NCBI RefSeq assembly: GCF_004801405.1
Contig: NZ_SSOB01000014.1
Span: forward strand, 62,001-126,000
DNA length: 64,000 bases
DNA from: Cohnella fermenti
GTDB lineage: Bacteria > Bacillota > Bacilli > Paenibacillales > Paenibacillaceae
Direction: 5' to 3'
In this document: in pieces, positions 40,807 to 50,314 of the stretch
Layout of the letters: every line of letters starts with the position of its first letter
Position numbering within the stretch: the first letter of the stretch is position 1
The notes under the pieces: generated by a model
Told to the model about the DNA's origin: nothing
Database searches by the model: none
The model's input: the letters and a program-made list of their open reading frames with translations, nothing else
Program-made: the position numbers and the translations under genes

Positions 40807-42363
40807 ATGAAATCGATTTTCCGTTTAACCGCGATCTTCTCCCTGCTGTCGGCGATGTTGATTACGGGCTGCCAAAGCGCCGGCTCGAACGGCTCGAACC
40901 AGAAGGGCGATACGGGGGCTTCTTCAAGCTCGCCGGCAGCTTCGCAGAGCTCCGCCTCTTCTCAGGAGGAGACGCTCGAACCCGTTAAGCTGAAGTATTA
41001 CTTCTACGGTGCGGCGAAGCCCGGCGATGAGGCCGTCTACGACGCGATGAACAAGATTCTGAAGGAGAAGATCAACACCACGGTCGAATTCGTGAAGATT
41101 CCGAGCAACGGCGACTATACGCAGAAGATGACGATTATGGTGAATGCCCAGGAGGAGTTCGATCTGGCCTTCACATCGCCGAGTTACTTCGACTACTTCG
41201 CGAATGCCGCCAAGGGCTCCTTCGTGGACATTACGGATCTGCTGCCAAAGTATGCTCCGCAGACCTATGCGCAGTTCAAGCCGGAGATCTGGAACGCGGC
41301 CAAGGTGAACGGCAAAATCTACGCCAGCATCAACCAACAGATCTTCGCCCGTCAATCCGGGTTCGTCATATCCAAGCCGCTGGCGGACAAGTATCAATTC
41401 GATCCGACAGGCGTCACGAAGCAGTCCGATCTGCTGCCGTTCCTGGAGAAGGTGAAGGCGGGCGAGCCGGCCGACACGACGGATCAGCTATATAACGCGC
41501 AGATGAAGAACCACGTATTCAGTTACTTCTACCCGTATTACGAATGGGAGACGATCGGCGGATCGGATGTGCCGGGCGTGGCCAGCTCGGTCCTGGATCA
41601 GCCGAAGGTGTTCAACGAGTACGATACGCCGGAGTTCAAGGAATTCATCCTGACGAATGCCGAATTCCAGATGAAGGGGCTGATCGCCAAGGATGCGCTG
41701 ACGCGGCCGACCTTCGATGCGTCCAAATACGCGGCCTCGTCGATGGCCACCTTGATGCCCGGCATCGAGGAGACGGTCAAGAAGACGTACAAAGCCGAGC
41801 AGTACATTATCCCGCTGGGCGATCCGATTCTGACGACGCCGAACGCAATCGCTACGATGACGGCCGTCTCGGCCACGTCCAAGCATCCGGAGCGGGCGCT
41901 CATGGTCATCGAGCTGCTGAACACCGACAAGGAGCTGTACAACCTGATGGTGTGGGGCATTGAAGGTGTCGATTACGAGAAGACGGGCGACAACCGGATC
42001 GAATCGCTATCCGGCTCCACATACGGTCCGGCGCCGGGCTGGATGTTCGGCAACCAGTTCAATTCATTCGTCAGCGGCACTCAGCCGGATGACGTCTGGA
42101 CGCAGACCAAGGAGCTGAACGAAACGGCGAAGGTGTCGAAGCTATACGGGTTCAACTTCAGTCCCGACAGCGTGAAGACCGAGATCGCCAACACGTCGGC
42201 CATCGTCAATGAATACAAGGCCGCATTCAATACCGGCATGTACGGAGCGGATACGGAGAAGATTTACGCGGAATTCCTCTCCAAGCTCAAGGCGGCCGGG
42301 GTCGACAAGGTGCTGCAGGAGAAGCAGAAGCAAGTTGACGCCTTCGTCGCGCAGAAGCAGTAA
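40807..42363 (+). CDS. Sugar-binding lipoprotein of ABC importer 2
   Basis: Extracellular solute-binding protein of 518 residues. The signal sequence MKSIFRLTAIFSLLSAMLITGC puts the lipobox Cys at 22, followed by a Ser/Gly/Gln-rich linker. The mature part is paralogous to the lipoprotein at 60829, sharing SINQQIFARQSGF and YKAEQYIIPLGDPILTTPNAIATMTAVSATSKHPERAL. The ATG at 40807 is chosen for the signal peptide; upstream ATGs (40768, 40789) exist and the ribosome binding site (GGGG) is weak. It precedes the sensor gene and the two permease genes. Confidence 0.92.
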   Translation: MKSIFRLTAIFSLLSAMLITGCQSAGSNGSNQKGDTGASSSSPAASQSSASSQEETLEPVKLKYYFYGAAKPGDEAVYDAMNKILKEKINTTVEFVKIPSNGDYTQKMTIMVNAQEEFDLAFTSPSYFDYFANAAKGSFVDITDLLPKYAPQTYAQFKPEIWNAAKVNGKIYASINQQIFARQSGFVISKPLADKYQFDPTGVTKQSDLLPFLEKVKAGEPADTTDQLYNAQMKNHVFSYFYPYYEWETIGGSDVPGVASSVLDQPKVFNEYDTPEFKEFILTNAEFQMKGLIAKDALTRPTFDASKYAASSMATLMPGIEETVKKTYKAEQYIIPLGDPILTTPNAIATMTAVSATSKHPERALMVIELLNTDKELYNLMVWGIEGVDYEKTGDNRIESLSGSTYGPAPGWMFGNQFNSFVSGTQPDDVWTQTKELNETAKVSKLYGFNFSPDSVKTEIANTSAIVNEYKAAFNTGMYGADTEKIYAEFLSKLKAAGVDKVLQEKQKQVDAFVAQKQ

Positions 42364-42378
42364 GGCAGCACCATGCAT

Positions 42379-42424
42379 AACGAGAAAATCCAAATCATCG
42401 GCCGATGATTTGGATTTTCTCGTT
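42379..42424. repeat. Perfect 46-nt palindrome between binding-protein and sensor genes
   Basis: Positions 42379-42400 and 42403-42424 are exact inverted copies (22 bp) around a central GC; the arms contain AAAATCC and TGATTTGG. The only T-run lies inside the right arm, so termination would depend on the hairpin itself. It starts 16 bases after the binding-protein stop codon. A role in stabilising the binding-protein mRNA, or in reducing read-through into the sensor, is likely but inferred. Confidence 0.85.
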
Positions 42425-42448
42425 ACCATAAGCCGGGGAGGAAGCGCG

Positions 42449-44722
42449 ATGTTTACTATTGTCCGCAGCAAGAAAAAAGGGGCTATCCTCAGCCATGTGA
42501 ATATTTTCCTATCCTTCCTCCTTATCGTCCTGGCCGCGAACATCGCGCTTACTACCTCCATGTATGTGACAGCGGAGCGGCATTCCGTCAATCTGGCTCA
42601 GTCCTCGACCGTGGAGGAGCTGTCCCAGATCAGCTACAGCACCAACTTCATGTTCGAAGCCGCCAAGCTGACGCTGCTGCAGTTGTATTCGAATCCCGCG
42701 GCGTTGAAGCTGATGAATTACGACGAACTGGGCCAACTGGAGACGTCGGCTCTGCTGCGGCAGGTAGGGGTGGACAACGTCATGATGCCGTTCGTCAACT
42801 CGATCTATATCTATAACAAGCAGGCGCAGAAGATGTACTTCGACGGCAAGGCGTTCCCGGTTGCCACCTTCCCCGATCAGGATATGGTGACCAGGCTCCA
42901 GGAGCCGGTCGGCCTGCGCAATCTGCAGCCGATTCCCCGAAGCATTCCGTCGCCGGATCATTACATGAATGCGCTCGACGAATCGATCCCCAGCGACAAC
43001 GTCTATTCCTTCGTCTTGTTCGACGGCAGCTCGAACATGATTGACAATGCGATCATTCTGAACGTCTCCCAGGAATGGCTCGCCGATACGATCGAAGCGA
43101 TGGACCCCCGCACGGGCAAGGAGACGGTCATTGTCGATTCCGGCGGCACGATTACGCTTGGCAACGAGCGATATCGCTACCTGGACGATCTAAGCGGCAA
43201 TTCGGCCGTTCAGGACGTTCTGCGTCAGAGCGAGGATACGGGCTATGCGGTCGCTGCACTAGGCGGAGAGAAGTTCCTCGTGACCTATGTCTCCTCCCCG
43301 ATGCTCGACTGGAAGTATATCCGGTTCACGCCCTATGAAGCGGTATCCGGCAAGCTGAAGCAGCTCCTGCTGACGACGCTCGTCATCTTCGCGCTTGTCA
43401 CCGTTCTGTCGGTGGTGGCCGTCTTGTTCAATTCCAGAACCGTATACGGGCGATTCAGCCGCAAGATCAGCGAGATGGAGAAGAAGTACGACAAGGAGAA
43501 GCATGCCGGTTATGAGAAAAAGCAGCAGTTCCTGCGAATGCTGACCGCGAGGACGATGGAGGACAGTGTTCTCGTCAAGCGGTTCGCCCGTTACGGGATC
43601 GGCTTCGAGCTGAACCGCAGCTTCATGACCGTTGTGCTCAAGATCGACCGATACGATGAATTCTGCGGCAAATACGCACCGGAGGACCGCGTCTTGCTGT
43701 CCTACGGGCTGATTAATATTATCGGGGAGCTGTCCGTTACGCGCTTCACGCATGAAGCGGTCGATCTGGGCGGCGGCTTCATCGGCATTCTGTTTAATCC
43801 CGACCGAAGCGACTACGAGGAGATTACGGTGAAGATGGAAGGGCTGATCAAGGAGATTCAAGACAAGTCCGCCCACTATCTGGGCCTGTCGCTGTCCGCC
43901 GCGCTGGGGGATCTGCTGGATGAGATCGCCGATGTTCCGGGCAGCATCGAACAGTGCAAGGAGGCGCTTCAATACAAGCTCTATCACGGGCCGCGCGCAG
44001 TGCTTTACGTATCCGTCGTCAAAGAGCTGAAGAAGCGGGATTATCCGTTCCCGGAGCGAAGCGTCGCCGAACTGTTCGAGTATCTGCTCGCGGGCAGCGA
44101 CGATTCCGTGCGGACATGCTGCCGCAGCATTATCGAGGGGACGCGCGGCTATTCCGTCGCCTCGCTGCAGACGACCGTGCTTCGGCTGGCGATCGAGATG
44201 CAGGATTTCGTGCGCAAGTACGAGCTGCCGACGGATGGGTTCGACTACAATCGGTTCATCGCCATCGCCAACCGGATTGCGGCTTACGAGACGGTGGACG
44301 AGATTGCCTTGGACGTTCAGGAGCAGTGCGCTTCGATTGCCGCGTACCTGTCCAGCTCTCGGGAGACGGTCAGGAAGTACGAGCGCTACAGCGGCATTCT
44401 GGACAATGTGCAGCAGTTCCTGGAGCGGGAATACGCCAATGCGAACCTGAGTCCGGAGCTCATCGCCGACCAGCTCGGCATATCGGCCAAATATTTAAGG
44501 TCGTTGTACAAGAAGGCGTCCGGCGAGTCGCTCGGCGAGACGATCAATCGCTACCGGATCGACCGGTCCAAGCGATTGCTGGAGCATCCCGAGATATCCG
44601 TCCAAGAGGCGGCGCTGCGCAGCGGCTTCACGAATATCAATTACTTCTATACGTTGTTCAAGAAATACAACGGCAGCACGCCGAATGAATTCCGCAATCT
44701 GCGGCTGGCCGATTCGAAGTGA
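42449..44722 (+). CDS. Membrane-bound AraC-family sensor-regulator (importer 2)
   Basis: One-component sensor of 757 residues: TM1 at about 15-38, an extracellular domain to about 300, TM2 at about 304-326, a cytoplasmic linker with coiled-coil character, and a C-terminal AraC DNA-binding domain (about 654-757, LIADQLGISAKYLRSLYKKASGES... NYFYTLFKKYNGSTPNEFR). It is paralogous to the protein at 58397, with the same length. The ATG has GGGGAGG 7 bases upstream; the frame is open to 42209 but overlaps the palindrome and the preceding gene. It lies between the binding-protein and permease genes and probably binds promoters A, B and C. Confidence 0.93.
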   Translation: MFTIVRSKKKGAILSHVNIFLSFLLIVLAANIALTTSMYVTAERHSVNLAQSSTVEELSQISYSTNFMFEAAKLTLLQLYSNPAALKLMNYDELGQLETSALLRQVGVDNVMMPFVNSIYIYNKQAQKMYFDGKAFPVATFPDQDMVTRLQEPVGLRNLQPIPRSIPSPDHYMNALDESIPSDNVYSFVLFDGSSNMIDNAIILNVSQEWLADTIEAMDPRTGKETVIVDSGGTITLGNERYRYLDDLSGNSAVQDVLRQSEDTGYAVAALGGEKFLVTYVSSPMLDWKYIRFTPYEAVSGKLKQLLLTTLVIFALVTVLSVVAVLFNSRTVYGRFSRKISEMEKKYDKEKHAGYEKKQQFLRMLTARTMEDSVLVKRFARYGIGFELNRSFMTVVLKIDRYDEFCGKYAPEDRVLLSYGLINIIGELSVTRFTHEAVDLGGGFIGILFNPDRSDYEEITVKMEGLIKEIQDKSAHYLGLSLSAALGDLLDEIADVPGSIEQCKEALQYKLYHGPRAVLYVSVVKELKKRDYPFPERSVAELFEYLLAGSDDSVRTCCRSIIEGTRGYSVASLQTTVLRLAIEMQDFVRKYELPTDGFDYNRFIAIANRIAAYETVDEIALDVQEQCASIAAYLSSSRETVRKYERYSGILDNVQQFLEREYANANLSPELIADQLGISAKYLRSLYKKASGESLGETINRYRIDRSKRLLEHPEISVQEAALRSGFTNINYFYTLFKKYNGSTPNEFRNLRLADSK

Positions 44723-44729
44723 CGGCATA

Positions 44730-44795
44730 AGGCCATATTTGTAGGGAATTTGGACGATATTACAGTATTCAGCGCGAGCGAACGCCCCCTATACT
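44730..44795 (+). promoter_or_regulatory. Activator-type promoter B: tandem half-sites and -10 box
   Basis: Half-sites AGGCCATATT (44730-44739) and GGACGATATT (44752-44761, continuing ACAGTATTC) are 22 bases apart; TATACT (44790-44795) begins 38 bases after the second. The spacing is identical to promoters A and C. It precedes the two permease genes of importer 2. Confidence 0.8.
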
Positions 44796-44850
44796 GAAGC
44801 CGTCGGCCGGGACAACCGACAATATCCGGCGGAAAGGGAGCGTTGCGGCC

Positions 44851-45780
44851 ATGAATTCGGAACGTCTGCGCAGGAAGCTTAAGCCATTCAAAGACCATCG
44901 GCATCTTCTGATGATGTCTCTTCCTGCGATGATCAAAATCTTTATCTTCTCCTATCTCCCCATGTTCGGCATCATTATGGCCTTCAAGGACTATGTGCCG
45001 GCGAAGGGGATTGCGGGCAGCCCGTGGAACGGCTTCCGCAACTTCGAGTTCTTCTTCAAATCGGTCGATGCCTGGCGGATTCTTCGCAATACGATCGGGC
45101 TGAACGCCCTGATGATCGTCGTGGAGCTGCTGGCCGGCGTCATCGTCGCGCTGCTGCTCTATGAAGTGGCAAGCAGGCGTATGCTGAAGACCTACCAATC
45201 CGTTATGTTCTTCCCCTACTTCTTCTCTTGGGTGCTCGTCGGGCTTATGCTGACGACGCTGCTCAATCCCGGCACGGGCATGCTGACATCGCTAATTCAC
45301 CGGATGACCGGTCAAGAGATCTCCTTCTATTCCGAGCCGTGGTATTGGATTATTATTCTTCCCTTGGTCGGAATCTGGAAGGGAACGGGCTTCAGCAGCC
45401 TCATCTACTACTCGGCGCTCATGAGCATCGACAAGGAGCTGTTCGAAGCGGCGGAGATCGACGGGGCTTCCAAGCTGAAGTCGATCCGGCATATCTCCCT
45501 TCCCTTCCTGGCCCCGATGATGGTCATGCTGACGATTCTGGCGATCGGGCATATTCTGCGGGCGGACTTCGGGCTGTTCTACTTCGTTCCGCGCAATGTG
45601 AGTCTGCTCTATCCCGTTACCGATGTGCTGGATACGTACGTCTTCCGGGCGCTGACCGTGAGCGGCGACTTCGCGATGAGCTCGGCCGTCGGCGTCTTCC
45701 AATCGGCCGTAGGCTTCGTGCTCATCATCGGCACGAACCGCGTGGCGAAGCTGTTCAACAAAGAGTACGGACTATTCTAA
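44851..45780 (+). CDS. Sugar ABC transporter permease, LplB type (importer 2)
   Basis: Inner-membrane permease of 309 residues with six predicted membrane segments; the EAA loop is FEAAEIDGASKLKSIRHISLP. It is the same length as, and largely identical in pattern to, the permease at 62510 (both begin with an ERxR segment and RHLL). GGGAGCG precedes the ATG. It lies 49 bases downstream of the predicted start of promoter B. No ATPase gene accompanies it. Confidence 0.95.
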   Translation: MNSERLRRKLKPFKDHRHLLMMSLPAMIKIFIFSYLPMFGIIMAFKDYVPAKGIAGSPWNGFRNFEFFFKSVDAWRILRNTIGLNALMIVVELLAGVIVALLLYEVASRRMLKTYQSVMFFPYFFSWVLVGLMLTTLLNPGTGMLTSLIHRMTGQEISFYSEPWYWIIILPLVGIWKGTGFSSLIYYSALMSIDKELFEAAEIDGASKLKSIRHISLPFLAPMMVMLTILAIGHILRADFGLFYFVPRNVSLLYPVTDVLDTYVFRALTVSGDFAMSSAVGVFQSAVGFVLIIGTNRVAKLFNKEYGLF

Positions 45781-45799
45781 CAGGAGAGAAGGCGTGCAT

Positions 45800-46678
45800 A
45801 TGAGACGGAATTCCATGCAGTTGACGGCGCATATATGTCTGATCGTCTTCTGTGCGATGTGCCTGCTGCCGATGGTGCTGACCATCTCGGTCTCTCTGAC
45901 GGACGGACAGGCGATTCAAACGTTCGGCTATCAGATCGTGCCCATCCACTTCTCGCTGGAGGCGTACGAATATATATTGAAGGAACCGTTTACGCTGCTG
46001 TCGGGCTACAAGAATTCGATCATTATCGTTGTCGTCGGAACGACGCTGAACCTGCTCATTACTTCGTTGATCGCGTATCCGCTCGCGCGGCGGGACTTCC
46101 CGTTCCGCGGCGTTATCTCCTTCTATATCTTCTTCACGATGATCTTCAGCGGCGGCATGGTGCCCTTCTACATTCTCATCGTGCAGTACCTGGGTTGGAA
46201 AAACATGCTGATCTCGCTCATCGTCCCCGCCTTCGCGGCGCCGTTCCAGATTTTCCTGCTTAGAGTGTTCTTCCAAGAAATTCCGCCTGCGCTGATCGAA
46301 TCGGCGAAGATCGACGGCGCCTCCGACCTGCGGACGTACCGGAGCATTATTCTGCCCCTGTCGAAGCCGGCACTGGCGACGCTCGCGCTGATGATGACGC
46401 TGGGCTACTGGAACGAGACCATTCACGCGATTCTGTTCATCGACCATTCGGCGAAGTATCCGATTCAGCTCATTCTGAAGAACATTACCGCCTACATCGA
46501 GATGATGAAGAACGGAGGCGTCGATCCCAGCGGCAACCCGGTCGATCCGTCCGACGTGCCGACCGATGCGATCATGTACGCAATGATGGTGCTGACCTCG
46601 CTTCCGGTGATGTTCGTGTTCGCGTTCTTGCAGAAGTATTTTGTCAAAGGGATGACGATCGGCGCGGTCAAGGGTTGA
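45800..46678 (+). CDS. Sugar ABC transporter permease, YtcP type (importer 2)
   Basis: Second permease of importer 2, 292 residues, six predicted membrane segments. The EAA-type loop reads LIESAKIDGASDLRTYRSIILP and the C-terminus LQKYFVKGMTIGAVKG is characteristic of the subfamily. ATG 45800 is 7 bases after AGAAGG; a GTG at 45794, two codons earlier, is also possible. It follows the first permease by 19 bases. Confidence 0.93.
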   Translation: MRRNSMQLTAHICLIVFCAMCLLPMVLTISVSLTDGQAIQTFGYQIVPIHFSLEAYEYILKEPFTLLSGYKNSIIIVVVGTTLNLLITSLIAYPLARRDFPFRGVISFYIFFTMIFSGGMVPFYILIVQYLGWKNMLISLIVPAFAAPFQIFLLRVFFQEIPPALIESAKIDGASDLRTYRSIILPLSKPALATLALMMTLGYWNETIHAILFIDHSAKYPIQLILKNITAYIEMMKNGGVDPSGNPVDPSDVPTDAIMYAMMVLTSLPVMFVFAFLQKYFVKGMTIGAVKG

Positions 46679-46732
46679 GGCTTCGGGAGCACGACAGACC
46701 ATACGAGTTGGGCAAAAAAGGAGAGAAGTGTC

Positions 46733-47470
46733 ATGGGCGAGACGATTCGGGTGACCATATGGAACGAATTCCGGCACGAGACAAACAAGCCGCACGTTCA
46801 AGCGATCTATCCGCGAGGCATGCATCATGCCATCGCCGAAGGATTGACAGGCAGCTTCGCGATTCGCACGGCGACGCTCGACGAGCCGGAGCACGGGCTG
46901 GACGAAGCTGCGCTGGCGGACACGGACGTCCTCATCTGGTGGGGGCATACGGCCCACAGAGAGGTGCGGGACGACGTTGTCGAACGCGTCGCCGCTCGCG
47001 TGCTGCAGGGGATGGGGCTGATTGCGCTGCACTCGGCCCATTATTCGAAAGTGTTCAAGAAGCTGATGGGCACGAGCTGCTCGTTGCTCTACCGGGACGA
47101 GGGGGAGAAGGAGAGGCTCTGGGTGACGGCGCCGGGGCATCCGATCGCGGAAGGGATCGGGCCTTGCTTCGAGCTGGAGCGGGAGGAGATGTACGGCGAG
47201 TTCTTCGACATTCCGGCCCCTGACGAGGTGGTGTTCACGAGCTGGTTCGAGGGAGGCAACGTCTTCCGCAGCGGCTGCTGCTTCAATCGGGGACAAGGCA
47301 AGATCTTCTACTTCCGCCCCGGCCATGAGCTATACCCGACTTATCGCGATGCGAACGTGCTGCGCGTCATCTCCAACGCCATTCGCTGGGCGGCCCCGGC
47401 GAAGCGGGAACCGGTGCGGTTCGGCAAGTCCGTGCCGGCGCTGGAGGCCATTAAACCCAAGGGGGAATAA
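46733..47470 (+). CDS. ThuA-domain protein
   Basis: Protein of 245 residues of the ThuA family, a class I glutamine amidotransferase-like fold linked to sugar utilisation (trehalose/sucrose in rhizobia). Recognisable parts are [10 protein letters not shown] at the N-terminus, [33 protein letters not shown] and [16 protein letters not shown] near the C-terminus. The catalytic role is unsettled in the family; action on keto-sugars has been proposed. AAAGGAGA precedes the ATG. It lies directly before the Gfo/Idh/MocA oxidoreductase, a frequent partner. Confidence 0.9.
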   Translation: MGETIRVTIWNEFRHETNKPHVQAIYPRGMHHAIAEGLTGSFAIRTATLDEPEHGLDEAALADTDVLIWWGHTAHREVRDDVVERVAARVLQGMGLIALHSAHYSKVFKKLMGTSCSLLYRDEGEKERLWVTAPGHPIAEGIGPCFELEREEMYGEFFDIPAPDEVVFTSWFEGGNVFRSGCCFNRGQGKIFYFRPGHELYPTYRDANVLRVISNAIRWAAPAKREPVRFGKSVPALEAIKPKGE

Positions 47471-47535
47471 GGGCGTGCCGGCGCTGGAGGCGAGAACCTG
47501 CGGCGGCTGGAACTTCAATTGGAACTTCAATTCAA
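47431..47535 (+). repeat. Short direct repeats at the 3' end of the ThuA gene
   Basis: CGTGCCGGCGCTGGAGGC occurs at 47431-47448 (in the ThuA gene) and again at 47474-47491 (after its stop codon). GGAACTTCAATT is repeated in tandem at 47510-47533. These look like local slippage or duplication in the 82-base spacer before the oxidoreductase gene. Confidence 0.7.
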
Positions 47536-47552
47536 GAGGGGGGCAATAAGCA

Positions 47553-48614
47553 ATGAGCAAATTGAGAGTAGGAGTCGTCGGCGCCGGGAGCATCTTCGGC
47601 AATTCGCATGCGCCGGCCTGGCAGTCGAATCCGCATACCGAGCTTGTCGCGCTGTGCGACGCCCATCGGCCGACGGCGGAGGCGCAGGCGCAGCGGCTCG
47701 GCGTGAACGCCGTCTATACCGATTATATCGAGATGCTGGATCGCGAGAAGCTGGACGCCATCGACATCTGCGCGCCCAACGTATTCCACTCCGAGGTGGC
47801 GATTGCCGCGCTGGAGCGGGGCGTCCACGTCTTCAGCGAGAAGCCCGATGCGGTGAACCCGGTCGAAGCGCAGCGGATGGCCGATGCGGCGAGAAACGCA
47901 GGCAAGGTGCTGATGGTCATGCGCAACAACCGCTTCACGCCGGAGATGCAATTCCTCAAGCGGTACGTCGATAGCGGGGCGATGGGCGAGGTCTACACCG
48001 GCCGCACCGGCTGGGTGCGCCGCCGGGGCATTCCCGGCCGGGGAGGCTGGTTCACGACGAAGGCGATGTCCGGCGGCGGCCCGCTGATCGATCTGGGCGT
48101 GCACATGATCGATCTGGCCATATGGCTCATGGGCAATCCCCGCCCGGTGGCGGTCAGCGGCGCGGCCTATACGAAGTTCGCCGACGCCCCGTTGCCGCTT
48201 GGCAGCAAGACGAAGCGCCTCGGCACGATGAACGAAGGAGGCATCTTCGACGTCGAGGATCTGGCGACGGGCTTCATCCGCTTCGAGGGCGGTGCGACGC
48301 TGCAGCTCGAATTCAGTTGGGCCGCGAACGCGGAAGCGCTCAAGTTCATGGAGCTGCGCGGCACGAAGGCGGGCTGCAGCCTGAAGAACGGCGAGCTGAA
48401 GCTGATGACGGAGATCGAGCAGGTGCTCTGCGACATCGTGCCTCAGTTCGGCAAGGACGAGAGTCGGCCGCATTGGCAGAACATTCATCATTTTATCGAC
48501 TGCATGCTTGGTCTGGCGGAGCCGATCAACGACCCGGAGAGCGGCGTGGATATGATCAAGATTCTAAGCGCTATCTACGAGTCGGCCGAGATCGGAGCGG
48601 AAGTGCGGCTATGA
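47553..48614 (+). CDS. Gfo/Idh/MocA-family oxidoreductase
   Basis: NAD(P)-dependent sugar oxidoreductase of 353 residues. The Rossmann motif VVGAGSIFGNSHAPAW is at the N-terminus, CAPN (about residue 72) and the EKPDAVNP segment follow as expected for the family EKP motif, and GGGPLIDLGVHMIDLAIWLMG begins the C-terminal substrate domain. GGGGGG precedes the ATG. Its stop codon overlaps the sulfatase start (ATGA). It would oxidise or epimerise a monosaccharide released from the glycan. Confidence 0.93.
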   Translation: MSKLRVGVVGAGSIFGNSHAPAWQSNPHTELVALCDAHRPTAEAQAQRLGVNAVYTDYIEMLDREKLDAIDICAPNVFHSEVAIAALERGVHVFSEKPDAVNPVEAQRMADAARNAGKVLMVMRNNRFTPEMQFLKRYVDSGAMGEVYTGRTGWVRRRGIPGRGGWFTTKAMSGGGPLIDLGVHMIDLAIWLMGNPRPVAVSGAAYTKFADAPLPLGSKTKRLGTMNEGGIFDVEDLATGFIRFEGGATLQLEFSWAANAEALKFMELRGTKAGCSLKNGELKLMTEIEQVLCDIVPQFGKDESRPHWQNIHHFIDCMLGLAEPINDPESGVDMIKILSAIYESAEIGAEVRL

Positions 48615-50116
48615 CGAACTTGACCAAGCCTAATATTTTGTTCATCATGTGCGATCAGATGCGGCATGATGCGCTCGGTTGCAACGGCAACCGGCATGTC
48701 CGAACGCCGAATATCGATCGTCTGGCCGCGGGCGGCGTTCGCTTCACCCATTCGTTCACGCCCGATCCGATATGCGTTCCGGCCCGAGCGAGTCTGACGA
48801 CCGGCTGTTATCCGCATAGATGCACGGGACAGAAGTCGAACGGAGGAGTAATTCGAGGCGATTTTCCCAAGCTGGGCGAGGAGTTCGCGAGCCGCGGCTA
48901 TGACACCTATTCAGTAGGCAAGCTTCATTATCTTCCTTACGCAGGTCCCGGGGAAGATCGGACAACGCATGGCTTTAACACGGCAGAATTCGCCGAATCC
49001 GGCAGAATATTGAGTCAGTTCGACCCCCTGGGCGAGCTGCGGGGACTCGAGGATTACCACGATTATTTGCATACGGTCGGCTGGGGCGGCTATACGCGAG
49101 GACATGGTCTCGGCAACAATGACGTCTACCCGGCTCCAAGTCCGATTCCACAGGAGCACTATGTCGATACGTGGGTTGCCGATGAAGCAATGGCCCGCAT
49201 GCGCAGCCATTTGGCGGCGGAGAGCGGACGACCTTTTTTTGTATGGGCGTCTTTTCCAAAGCCGCACTCTGCATTCGATCCGCCCCGCCCTTACGACAGC
49301 ATGTACGATCCCAGGCAGCTGCCGCCTCCGATCGGCGATGCGGCGACGCTTGCGGAACGAAGTCTCGACCATTTGGAGAACAAGCATTACATCCATATGT
49401 GGCACCTGCTGTCCCCGCAAGCGAAGCAAGTCATCAAAGCTTATTATTACGGGCTCATCTCCCATCAAGACGCTCAGGTCGGCCGACTGCTTGATTTCCT
49501 CGATCAGCATGATCTAAGCGGCAATACGATCGTTGTCTATACATCCGATCACGGGGAGATGCTGGGCGATTTCGGCTTGTATTTCAAAAGCAATTTTTAC
49601 AACGGCTCGGTTCGCATTCCGCTCATGATCCGTTATCCGGGGGTCATCGAGCCGGGGACTTTATCCGATCAACTTGTTGGTCTGCAGGACCTGCTTCCGA
49701 CTTTGCTGTCGCTGGCGGGAAGTCCGCTGGAGCGGCAAGTGGACGGTCGGGATTTGTCGCCCGCCATCTTCGAGGACCAGCCGGTGCGGGAATATTATAT
49801 CGGACAGTGCGAAGACCATCCGAAGCAGCAATATATGATTGCGGATCGGCGCTGGAAGTATATTTACCACGAGTACGGAGCTATCGAGGAATTGTACGAT
49901 CAGCAGAAGGACGAAGCGGAGACGGTCAATTTGGCGGACAGCGCCGAACCGCATATTCGCAAGGTAAAGGAAGCGATGAAGCAGGCGTTGATCGGGTGGT
50001 GCGAAGGTAACGAAGATCGGGCCATGCTGGATAACGGAATTCTGGCCAAGGCCGAGCGGAAGCAGACAACCGTGCGGCCCAGCCCATCCAACCCGTTCGG
50101 TCGGCGCTTGTACTGA
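48611..50116 (+). CDS. Sulfatase (S1 family, Cys-type)
   Basis: Type I sulfatase of 501 residues, probably cytoplasmic as no signal peptide is seen. The formylglycine site is CVPAR (Cys55 to Arg59) in DPICVPARASLTTG, with metal ligands in FIMCDQMRHD and TSDHGEMLGDFG. The ATG overlaps the oxidoreductase stop (ATGA); a longer frame running to 48122 lies wholly within that gene and is rejected. It is the third sulfatase of the window and resembles the one at 27527 more than the one at 13125 (shared CDQ/ADQ start and DHGEMLGD). Confidence 0.93.
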   Translation: MTNLTKPNILFIMCDQMRHDALGCNGNRHVRTPNIDRLAAGGVRFTHSFTPDPICVPARASLTTGCYPHRCTGQKSNGGVIRGDFPKLGEEFASRGYDTYSVGKLHYLPYAGPGEDRTTHGFNTAEFAESGRILSQFDPLGELRGLEDYHDYLHTVGWGGYTRGHGLGNNDVYPAPSPIPQEHYVDTWVADEAMARMRSHLAAESGRPFFVWASFPKPHSAFDPPRPYDSMYDPRQLPPPIGDAATLAERSLDHLENKHYIHMWHLLSPQAKQVIKAYYYGLISHQDAQVGRLLDFLDQHDLSGNTIVVYTSDHGEMLGDFGLYFKSNFYNGSVRIPLMIRYPGVIEPGTLSDQLVGLQDLLPTLLSLAGSPLERQVDGRDLSPAIFEDQPVREYYIGQCEDHPKQQYMIADRRWKYIYHEYGAIEELYDQQKDEAETVNLADSAEPHIRKVKEAMKQALIGWCEGNEDRAMLDNGILAKAERKQTTVRPSPSNPFGRRLY

Positions 50117-50314
50117 CGGCAAAGCGCTTGTCCATCCGGTAACGGCGGGGCGACAACGTCTTCGGAGAGAAATTCGACATGCTGCGCTGCGGGAGGGAGG
50201 TGACGTTGACGTAGAGGAATGTTGGCGGAGGATAGGAGCGGTCATGACAAGTCGAACCGGAGAGACAAGAGAACCGTACGGCACGACATCCTATTACGGA
50301 AAGGTAGAGATGGC

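Noticed and set aside
45755..47326. 523-codon minus-strand frame opposite the permease and ThuA genes
   Set aside because: Shadow frame rich in Arg, His and Asp; it covers two clear genes on the other strand.
50126..50140. CAAAGCGCTTGTCC upstream of the beta-helix protein as a cre site
   Set aside because: The core matches but the conserved TG and CA ends do not.
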